DNA of 59,758 bases from Bacteroidota bacterium (GTDB lineage Bacteria > Bacteroidota > Bacteroidia > Chitinophagales > Saprospiraceae). Positions 53,686 through 59,758 of this stretch are shown here, piece by piece (position 1 is the stretch's first letter; each line of letters opens with the position of its first letter). Location of the stretch: contig JAFMDF010000017.1 in the NCBI GenBank assembly GCA_017857395.1, positions 1 through 59,758 of the forward strand, written 5' to 3'. The notes below the pieces were generated by a model. It was given only the letters and a program-made list of their open reading frames with translations. It was not told the DNA's origin and did not search any database. The position numbers were made by a program, and so were the translations under genes.

Positions 53686-54051
53686 ATGGGACTAACAAAT
53701 AACGATATTCTAAAAAAATTAAGGGTCGCACATAAGTTGCGAACGGAAGATATTGTCAAAATCATTGGCTTGACTGGCTTAACCGTTAATAAAGGGCAAT
53801 TGAATGACCTTTTTCGGAAAGATGACCACCCAAGTTACCAACCATGTGGTGACCAAATTGTCCGAAAATTTCTAGATGGCTTGATTATTCATTTAAGAGG
53901 GCCTAGACCAAAAAAGGAAGAAGTACCGCTTCCAGAAAAAACAGCTCCTAAAAAAGAGGAAACTAAAGGGGAAGGTATCAAACCTAGAAAGGTCATTAAA
54001 TTAGACCGTCCCATAAATAGAAGAAAAAGTAAAAAAAGTGAGCGAAACTGA
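53686..54051 (+). CDS. DUF1456 (YehS-like) single-repeat protein
   Basis: 121 residues. Residues 1-70 are one DUF1456 unit: LTNNDILKKLRVAHKLRTEDIV, then LTVNKGQLNDLFRKDDHPSYQPCGDQIVRKFLDGLI in part, ending LDGLIIHLRGPR as in YehS. Escherichia coli YehS has two such units; this has one followed by a long basic and Glu-rich tail (KKEEVPLPEKTAPKKEE ... RRKSKKSERN) suggesting binding to nucleic acid or acidic partners (inference). Function of the family is unknown. Preceded by a -7 element so close that the mRNA may be leaderless. Overlaps the next gene by 14 bp. Confidence 0.85.
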   Translation: MGLTNNDILKKLRVAHKLRTEDIVKIIGLTGLTVNKGQLNDLFRKDDHPSYQPCGDQIVRKFLDGLIIHLRGPRPKKEEVPLPEKTAPKKEETKGEGIKPRKVIKLDRPINRRKSKKSERN

Positions 54052-54313
54052 CCAAAAATTCATTGAAAATTGGGGCGAAGAACGGACCAAAGGTAAAGTC
54101 CGCTTTATTGGTATTTCGACCATTATGCTCTTTGTCGGTATTAATATCGTCAATTTAATCGCTAATTATTTTTATATGGATAATGCGAATTTTGTTGATT
54201 TATTAGAAATGAAAAAAGTACCACTTTATTTAGCCATTAGTGTAGCATTGGGCTTATTTAAGTGGAATCGAAATGAAAAGCGATACCAAAAACTAGTAGA
54301 CAGTCTTCATTAA
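54038..54313 (+). CDS. Small two-helix membrane protein
   Basis: 91 residues from a GTG at 54038, overlapping the DUF1456 gene by 14 bp, so translationally coupled. Two transmembrane helices (about residues 22-44 and 61-76) with a short loop, acidic N-terminus (SETDQKFIENWGEERTKG) and basic C-terminal tail. The build resembles 2TM-domain proteins of Bacteroidota, but no motif is strong. Followed by the CYTH gene at 33 bp in a likely operon. Confidence 0.7.
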   Translation: MSETDQKFIENWGEERTKGKVRFIGISTIMLFVGINIVNLIANYFYMDNANFVDLLEMKKVPLYLAISVALGLFKWNRNEKRYQKLVDSLH

Positions 54314-54346
54314 AAACTGTTGTCCTGTAATTAATATTAAAATCCT

Positions 54347-54814
54347 ATGGGAAAAGAGATAGAACGAAAATTCCTTCTAAAAAATAATAAATGGAAAGTG
54401 AAGGCAGAAGGCCGAACACTTATCAAACAAGGGTATTTGAATACTAGTAAAGAGCGGACGGTCAGAGTTAGGGTTAGAGGAGAAAAAGGGTATTTGACCA
54501 TCAAAGGAAAAACGGTCGGTATGACTCGCTTAGAATTCGAGTATCCTATTCCCTTACAAGAAGCCATGGCTTTATTGGAACTCTGTGAGCGCCCGATTAT
54601 TGAAAAAGCGAGGTATTTAGTCAAAATTGGTAAATTGACCTGGGAAGTAGATATTTTTTCGGGCGATAATGCAGGTTTAGCTATGGCAGAAGTGGAATTG
54701 ACCGACGAAAATCAGCGAGTGCCTATTCCTCGTTGGATAGGAGAAGAAGTGACGGGCGACCCTCGATATTATAATTCTAGCTTGGTTAAATTGCCTTTTA
54801 AGGATTGGGAGTAA
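54347..54814 (+). CDS. CYTH-domain phosphatase/cyclase family protein
   Basis: 155 residues, the size of small bacterial CYTH proteins. Opens with GKEIERKFLLKN, the E-x-E-x-K metal/phosphate signature. TVRVRVRGEKGYLTIKGKT supplies the tunnel Arg and Lys residues, MTRLEFEYPIP and LTWEVDIFSGDNAGLAMAEVEL supply the later acidic strands. Many such proteins are inorganic triphosphatases; some bind nucleotides. All core tunnel residues appear present, so an active triphosphatase is likely. Part of a row DUF1456-2TM-CYTH on the plus strand. Confidence 0.88.
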   Translation: MGKEIERKFLLKNNKWKVKAEGRTLIKQGYLNTSKERTVRVRVRGEKGYLTIKGKTVGMTRLEFEYPIPLQEAMALLELCERPIIEKARYLVKIGKLTWEVDIFSGDNAGLAMAEVELTDENQRVPIPRWIGEEVTGDPRYYNSSLVKLPFKDWE

Positions 54815-54928
54815 CACTTTGTAGTAGGCAGTAGCAGTAGGCAGTTTTGACGGACCATAATTCTTAAATTCATTGGGGCGGTAAATTATTCATCGTTTAT
54901 CATTCACAGTTCATCCTTCAACTCTTAT

Positions 54929-56140
54929 ATGAAAGTAGCCGTAATTGGAGGTGGAGCAGCAGGATTTTTTGCTGCCATTCATGCCAAAATTAATCATCCC
55001 ACTGCCCAAGTAATCATTTATGAAAAATCAAAAAAATTACTAGCAAAAGTTAAGGTTTCTGGTGGTGGTCGCTGTAATGTGACCAATGGTTGCACTGAAA
55101 TTAAGGAATTGGTAAAGGCTTATCCAAGAGGTGGCAAAAAATTAAAGCAAGCTTTCCGAACGTTTAGTACGCCAGATACGATGGAATGGTTTGAATCCAG
55201 AGGCGTGCATTTAGTCATTCAAGAAGACAATTGTGTATTTCCAGTCTCTCAAAGTTCGCAGAGCGTCATAGATTGTATGATGATTGAGGCTCGAACTTTG
55301 GGTATTGTTATAGAGGTTACTAGAGGTGTTAAATCAATTAAACGAGTTGGCGATAATTTGGAAGTAGGTTTTGGAGATAAATATCGTGCTGTTTTGATGG
55401 ATAAAGTGGTAGTGGCAACAGGTGGCTCGCCTAAAAGAAGTGGATTGGATTGGTTGGCCGCTTTAAACCATAAAATAGAAGACCCTGTGCCCTCTCTATT
55501 TACTTTTAATATGCCCTCAGAGTCAGTTAAGGAATTGATGGGTATTGTGGTAGAGAAAACCCTAGTTAGTATTCAAGGCACTAAATTAAAAGCTGATGGC
55601 CCTTTATTAATTACGCATTGGGGGATGAGTGGCCCTGCTATTTTAAAATTATCTGCTTTTGGCGCTCGGTTGTTGAGCGAGATAGGTTATGAATTTAAAG
55701 TACAAGTGAATTGGGTAAATGAAGTCAATAATGAAGTAGTACTAAAAGTATTGAAAGGCATTATAGCAGAACATTCCAATAAAATCCTAGCTAATTATCG
55801 ACCTTATTTATTACCCGAAAGATTATGGCATTATTTATTAAAAAAAAGCGAATTGCCTTTGAAAAAGCGTTGGGGCGAATTGGGTAAAAAAGGAGCGAAT
55901 AAACTAGTGAGTTTGCTAACTAATGATATTTATGAGGTGAAAGGGAAGACTACTTTTAAAGAAGAATTTGTGACTTGTGGTGGGGTTAGCTTGGAAAGTA
56001 TTGATTTTTCGACGATGCAAAGTAAGGTTTGCCCAAATTTATATTTTGCTGGAGAGGTTATGGATATTGATGGGATTACAGGAGGATATAATTTTCAATC
56101 TGCTTGGACTACTGGGTTTATTGCTGGGAAGCTGGGGTAG
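54929..56140 (+). CDS. HI0933/BaiN-family FAD-dependent oxidoreductase
   Basis: 403 residues, normal for this flavoprotein family. N-terminal FAD fingerprint VIGGGAAGFFAAIHAK, then EKSKKLLAKVKVSGGGRCNVTNG, the hallmark segment of the family; VVVATGGSPKRSG and ITHWGMSGPAILKLSA in the middle; FAGEVMDIDGITGGYNFQSAWTTG at the end (in part). Members are found in almost all bacteria, mostly without known substrate, and one branch acts on bile acids. Cytoplasmic. Plus strand, 114 bp after the CYTH gene, with a small repeat of GTAGGCAGTA words between. Confidence 0.93.
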   Translation: MKVAVIGGGAAGFFAAIHAKINHPTAQVIIYEKSKKLLAKVKVSGGGRCNVTNGCTEIKELVKAYPRGGKKLKQAFRTFSTPDTMEWFESRGVHLVIQEDNCVFPVSQSSQSVIDCMMIEARTLGIVIEVTRGVKSIKRVGDNLEVGFGDKYRAVLMDKVVVATGGSPKRSGLDWLAALNHKIEDPVPSLFTFNMPSESVKELMGIVVEKTLVSIQGTKLKADGPLLITHWGMSGPAILKLSAFGARLLSEIGYEFKVQVNWVNEVNNEVVLKVLKGIIAEHSNKILANYRPYLLPERLWHYLLKKSELPLKKRWGELGKKGANKLVSLLTNDIYEVKGKTTFKEEFVTCGGVSLESIDFSTMQSKVCPNLYFAGEVMDIDGITGGYNFQSAWTTGFIAGKLG

Positions 56141-56664
56141 GATGACTTGCTTTCAATTTCCCCACGGATTTTGTTTTCCCACGGATTTTTTTCCCGTAGA
56201 TGAAATGGAACACGGATGTTTCTGGAGTTGATCTTTTACGAATTTTAATTTCTTCTTTCCTTTTTGGTTCTATAGTGAAAACTGTGGGTCGATCGGTTAT
56301 AAAGCCTACGACTCAAAAGAGTCGTGTTACCTTTACGATGAATAAGTAACAGGACTCTCGGGAGTCGTTTCACCTTTTTAGATACCCATATTTTTTACTT
56401 TTTAATAGGTCTAAATCTTCCCATTTTAGATAGTGATTCACCTTTTCTGTTTTTAAATTAGCACAAATGATATTTTTTGCTTTATTTTTATTGAAAATAA
56501 GTGAAAAAGGTTAAATTTAGTCCAAAATAAAAATCACACTTTAGTAAAAATTAATAAGATAATTTCCTCATCTAGGTTAGTAACTGACCTCCAAGCGTCT
56601 TTAAGACCTTGGAGCCTCTACAAGAGGAGAGGATTTTTTATCTATTCTTAAATATTCGATTGAT
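56141..56664. repeat. Intergenic region with several repeat words
   Basis: 524 bp. CCCCACGGATTT and CCCACGGATTTT near 56160-56188 are the complement of the 46613 repeat. Stems ACGACTC/GAGTCGT (about 56310-56327) and GACTCTCGGGAGTC (about 56353-56366) sit together. CTCCAAGCGTCTTTAAGACCTTGGAG near 56590-56616 forms a stem like that at 21249. No ORF. Confidence 0.6.
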
Positions 56665-58047
56665 ATGCTATTACTTGAAAGTTCCTTTTCTTTATTTATC
56701 GGGCGATTCCATCCTGTTTTTGTGCATTTACCGATTGGTTTTTTGCTTTTAGCGATGCTAATGGAATTCTTCAATTCTAAGATGCGCTCTCAAAATATGG
56801 ATGCGGCTATCTTATTTGCTTTAAAATTAGGCGCAGCTAGTACAGTTATTGCAGCGGGAATGGGTTGGTTACTTGCCAATGAAGGCGGGTATAATGAGAG
56901 TCATTTATTTTGGCATCGGTGGTTAGGTATAAGTGTAGGTGTTTTATCTTTTATTGCTTTAGCTGTTAAGTCTGATATTATCGCCATTCCAGAAGGCGTT
57001 TATAAAATTGGCCTCTTAGGGATGGTTGGTTTATTGATGGCAACTGGGCATTTAGGAGGAAATATGACGCATGGGGCATCCTATTTAACCGAGTACCTGC
57101 CTTTTGGTAATTCGCCTATAGCAACTGCTCAAAAAGCTTTTAATAATCCTGATTCTTTGTTTGTTTATCAAGATTTGATTCATCCAATGTTGGAAAAACG
57201 TTGTTTCGAATGTCATAATCAGGATAAAGACAATGGTGGTTTACAAATGCAAACGGCTGAATTATTAAGTAAAGGTGGCGATGGTGGTCCTGTTTTGACC
57301 AATGGAAAAGCTATTGATAGTGAGTTATTTAAACGAATTACTAAAGATCCAACTAGCAAAAAATTTATGCCTACAGGCGGTAAAATGCACTTAGGTTTTG
57401 ATGAGGTTAAATTAATTGGCTGGTGGATAGATGAAGGCGCTACTTTTGATAAGCCTATTTCTGAAATGTCGATTCCTAAAGATGTAAAATATATTTTAGA
57501 AAATAAGCTAAATGTTAGTTTGACTAAAAAATCTTATGTAGAAACGGCTACGGTTGTGCCTGTTGCAAATACGGTAATGGAAAATTTAACCGAACTTGGG
57601 TTCTCTGGTTCCCCTTTAGCAAGTGGGAATAATTTCTTAGATATTCGCTATAATAAATTAGGCGAAACGCCTTCTGCTTCGGATTTAGCAACCTTAGCGC
57701 AAGCCAAGGAACAAATCACTTGGCTCAATTTAGCGAATCGAAATATTAGTGATGACATGCTAACTACCATTGGGACTTTTACTAACCTCACTCGCTTACA
57801 AATTCAACAAAATCCTATTACCGATAAAGGCATTGCTGCTCTAGGCAATCTTAAAAATTTAGAAAGTTTGAATCTTTATGGTACGGAAATTACGGATGCA
57901 GCTTTAAGTACTATTGAACAATTGCCTAACTTGGAAAAGTTGTTTTTGTGGCAAACTAAGGTGACCCCTGAAGGCGTGGAAAGTTTACAAAGTAAGTTGC
58001 CTAAATTAAAGGTGGAATTAGGAACAGCAATGGCAAAGAAATTATAA
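56665..58047 (+). CDS. DUF2231-type membrane / cytochrome c / leucine-rich-repeat fusion
   Basis: 460 residues. Residues 1-150 have about four or five transmembrane helices with the DUF2231 opening FIGRFHPVFVHLPIGFLLLAMLMEF (landmark FHPVFVHLPIGF) and later GHLGGNMTHGASYL. A single heme-c motif C-F-E-C-H follows near residue 186 with MQTAELLSKGGDGGP and KFMPTGG, whose Met may be the sixth ligand, as in planctomycete-type cytochrome c domains. The C-terminal 120 residues are leucine-rich repeats (LTRLQIQQNPITDKGIAAL, LESLNLYGTEITDAAL, LEKLFLWQTKVTPEGV). An inner-membrane periplasmic electron carrier with a protein- or ligand-binding LRR; partner unknown. Confidence 0.85.
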   Translation: MLLLESSFSLFIGRFHPVFVHLPIGFLLLAMLMEFFNSKMRSQNMDAAILFALKLGAASTVIAAGMGWLLANEGGYNESHLFWHRWLGISVGVLSFIALAVKSDIIAIPEGVYKIGLLGMVGLLMATGHLGGNMTHGASYLTEYLPFGNSPIATAQKAFNNPDSLFVYQDLIHPMLEKRCFECHNQDKDNGGLQMQTAELLSKGGDGGPVLTNGKAIDSELFKRITKDPTSKKFMPTGGKMHLGFDEVKLIGWWIDEGATFDKPISEMSIPKDVKYILENKLNVSLTKKSYVETATVVPVANTVMENLTELGFSGSPLASGNNFLDIRYNKLGETPSASDLATLAQAKEQITWLNLANRNISDDMLTTIGTFTNLTRLQIQQNPITDKGIAALGNLKNLESLNLYGTEITDAALSTIEQLPNLEKLFLWQTKVTPEGVESLQSKLPKLKVELGTAMAKKL

Positions 58048-58083
58048 TTATTTTCTGTAGGACCAAATCCTGCTTTCTACGAT

Positions 58084-58200
58084 AGAACGTCAACTCAAAA
58101 ACTGATAAATATCCGTGTCCCTTTATTAATCACATTATACCGCAGATTAATAAAGGGGCACAGATATTAGGCAAAGTAGTAATTTTTATTTTATCAATTT
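58084..58200. repeat. ATCCGTGTCCC inverted-repeat family, copy B
   Basis: Closely similar to 24242-24370, including AGAACGTCA at the start, identical 17-bp left arm (58111-58127), CGCAGATTAATAAAGGG and TATTTTATCA. Right arm 58149-58165 pairs with two transition mismatches. Lies between convergent genes. Confidence 0.7.
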
Positions 58201-58253
58201 CTCACCTAATTTGCTAAAAGTGCATACCAAGAGAACTTGGCACAACAATAAAT

Positions 58254-59153
58254 TTATTTACTCAAACTCTTCACGACTGTCTCTACAAAAGTATCATTAT
58301 TAATAAAGCCGCCACCATAACTTTCCCATTCTTTGATATAATTCGCTGCTTTTATAGCTTCCAAATCTTGTCCTTTCGATAATGCCTTATTAATTCGAGT
58401 TCTAACCGTTGATAATACATCCCGATATGCCATTAACTCTGCTCGATTAGACATTGACCCGTGTCCTGGGATAATCTGCGTTTCCTCATCCACTAAAAAT
58501 AAAGCGTGATTTAAAGCGGAAATATAGCCGTCAATCGACCCGCCTGATTGAATATCTATAAAAGGCCATCGCTCTTTAAAATAAGTATCGCCCATGTGTA
58601 ATACGTTACTTTTCGGCATAAAAATCTGCGCATCTCCGTCCGTGTGTGCATTATGGACATGAATCGCCAAAATATCCTCTCCATTTAAATGCAACGACAT
58701 TTCATCCGAAAAAGTAATCACAGGCAAGGCAATTGCTGGCGCAGGTGGCGTTACTCTTTCAGGGGAACGTGTCAATCCTTCTGCCATTCGTTTTCTGACA
58801 TTTTGCTGAGCTAAAATCGTAGCGCCTTTCTTCGCAAAATTTTCATTTCCACCAGAATGATCACCATGCCAATGGGTATTTAATAAATACTTAACGGGTT
58901 CGTTAGATACTTTGGCAATAGCCGCTGAAATCTTTTCACTTAAAGGGGCAAATTGGTCATCAATCATAATGACGCCATCTTCTCCAACTAAGACGCCAAT
59001 ATTACCACCTGCACCAAAAAGGACATAGATATTATCGGTTAATTTTTCCGTTTTTATTTCTACTTTGGCAAAACGGTCTTGGGCAGAAATGGAAACAAAA
59101 GGTATTAATAGTAATAAGCCTAGGGTTACTCTAAAAAGGTAATTTTTAAACAT
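58254..59153 (-). CDS. Secreted metallo-beta-lactamase-fold hydrolase
   Basis: 299 residues with signal peptide (ends SISAQ). The zinc motif LNTHWHGDHSGGNENF (H-x-H-x-D-H) is complete, with IHVHNAHTDGDAQIFM supplying the next His, LHMGDTYFKE the bridging Asp, and IIPGHGSMSN the last His. GVIMIDDQFAPL is the usual opening strand pair. The subclass is that of periplasmic MBL proteins of broad, mostly unknown substrate; a beta-lactamase role is possible but not implied. Minus strand, convergent with the cytochrome/LRR fusion gene. Confidence 0.93.
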   Translation of the reverse strand: MFKNYLFRVTLGLLLLIPFVSISAQDRFAKVEIKTEKLTDNIYVLFGAGGNIGVLVGEDGVIMIDDQFAPLSEKISAAIAKVSNEPVKYLLNTHWHGDHSGGNENFAKKGATILAQQNVRKRMAEGLTRSPERVTPPAPAIALPVITFSDEMSLHLNGEDILAIHVHNAHTDGDAQIFMPKSNVLHMGDTYFKERWPFIDIQSGGSIDGYISALNHALFLVDEETQIIPGHGSMSNRAELMAYRDVLSTVRTRINKALSKGQDLEAIKAANYIKEWESYGGGFINNDTFVETVVKSLSK

Positions 59154-59350
59154 TTTTTTAATTTTATCTTGATTAAGGAGTTAACAAAATTCAATATACA
59201 TATTGTCAATTTTAAATTCACAAATACGCGCAATTTAAATTAACTAATTGGCTATAAACAAACAACATGACCTGATAATTTTATCACAACAGTTTCTAGT
59301 ATAACATACTTACCTATTTTTCTCTGCGTAACTCTGTGTTTTTCTCAGTG

Positions 59351-59396
59351 AACCTCTGTGTAATAACCTTTCGTGTATAGTTATTACACAGAGGTT
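59351..59396. repeat. 17-bp perfect inverted repeat
   Basis: AACCTCTGTGTAATAAC (59351-59367) and its exact complement (59380-59396), within a larger CTCTGCGTAA ... CGCAGAGG block (59321-59405) resembling words near 29140-29175. Confidence 0.7.
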
Positions 59397-59463
59397 TCGC
59401 AGAGGCAAAATTTGCGGGTATTATTTACATTAGAAACTATTAATTTTATTATAAGTAATATTC

Positions 59464-59625
59464 GTTACTACTCGGCTACCCACCCCTACCCCCTCCCTAA
59501 AAAAGGAAGGGAACTAATTTTGTGCAAATTTGCGAAATATTGCCAATTTATTATGGTAATGGTACAATTTGCCGACTCCCTTCGATTAAAAGGGATGGGC
59601 TGGGGATGGGTTGCCGAGTAGTAAC
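59464..59625. mobile_element. 162-bp MITE-like inverted-repeat element
   Basis: Left end GTTACTACTCGGCTACCCAC; the right end on the other strand reads GTTACTACTCGGCAACCCAT, with 13 bp exact, then near-matching to about 28 bp. Interior lacks coding potential; a plus-strand frame across it is a by-product. At the window edge upstream of the MBL-fold gene, whose own 605-bp upstream region holds no other gene. Confidence 0.65.
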
Positions 59626-59758
59626 GTTAACTAAATTCATTAGTCTTTTATAAAATTAACTTCGGTTGCTTCTATTTTCTAGAATAATAGCCTCGTGTTT
59701 TACCTAGAACATTTTTTAAAATCAAAAATAGAATAGTTAGAAAGAAAAGCAGGTTTTT

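Noticed and set aside
51672-56140. DUF434, coiled-coil, DUF1456, 2TM, CYTH and HI0933 genes considered as a new defence island
   Set aside because: Each belongs to a broadly distributed family, the gaps contain terminator-like stems, and only DUF1456-2TM-CYTH look cotranscribed. No toxin, sensor or nuclease pair is convincing beyond DUF434 itself.
59373-59621. Plus-strand 82-codon frame at the window end
   Set aside because: It runs across one arm of a hairpin and then a TIR element; the protein has no domain-like pattern.

Overview
The window is AT-rich DNA from a Bacteroidota genome, most likely a Saprospiria-type member. The evidence is a SusC/SusD pair, several proteins ending in a type IX secretion (T9SS) sorting domain, a TamL-like lipoprotein barrel, succinate dehydrogenase in the order sdhC-sdhA-sdhB, class II xylose isomerase with xylulokinase, and several promoters matching the Bacteroidota -7 consensus TAnnTTTG. 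I found no rRNA, tRNA, CRISPR array, transposase or phage gene. Genus and species cannot be read from the sequence alone.

Layout. 1-3.1 kb: a GreA-C-terminal-like protein and, convergent to it, a penicillin acylase. 3.4-17.5 kb: a glycan/nutrient uptake region. An intact set (SusC, SusD, accessory lipoprotein; 11.2-17.5 kb) and a decayed partial copy (lipoprotein plus a broken susD, no susC; 3.4-6.5 kb) flank two secreted T9SS cargo proteins, an FG-GAP/ASPIC propeller and an arylsulfotransferase-like propeller. 18-30 kb: pdxJ, a minimal T9SS-domain protein, a sorbosone-dehydrogenase-like lipoprotein, a barrel protein, SRPBCC and MFS proteins, a paraoxonase-like enzyme, queE, a methyltransferase, a RibD-type deaminase and a glucosaminidase-fold protein. 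30-36 kb: xylB, xylA, a bestrophin and hflX. 36-46.5 kb: envelope proteins, a SpoU methyltransferase, tamL, an N-acetylglucosamine kinase-like gene, pfkA, a BASS-type transporter and an unknown protein. 46.9-50.7 kb: sdhCAB. 50.8-59.2 kb: SEC-C, DUF434, coiled-coil, DUF1456, CYTH, HI0933-type flavoprotein, a DUF2231/cytochrome c/LRR fusion and a metallo-beta-lactamase-fold hydrolase.

Functionally the window joins outer-membrane capture of an unknown polymer or nutrient (SusCD) to sugar catabolism (xylA/xylB, GlcNAc kinase, 6-phosphofructokinase) and respiration (Sdh), with many secreted or surface-anchored proteins.

No recognisable new defence or signalling system is present. The unusual material is mainly (i) intergenic inverted repeats of several unrelated families, some with TIR/MITE features and one lodged in a susD pseudogene; (ii) proteins whose family fold is kept but whose key residue is changed: glucosaminidase Glu to Gln, phosphofructokinase GGDG to GGNG, and an alpha/beta-hydrolase-like protein without its serine; (iii) queE with an apparent CTG start beside a 54-bp hexanucleotide repeat; and (iv) promoter/ORF arrangements implying a leaderless mRNA and a short coupled leader ORF.
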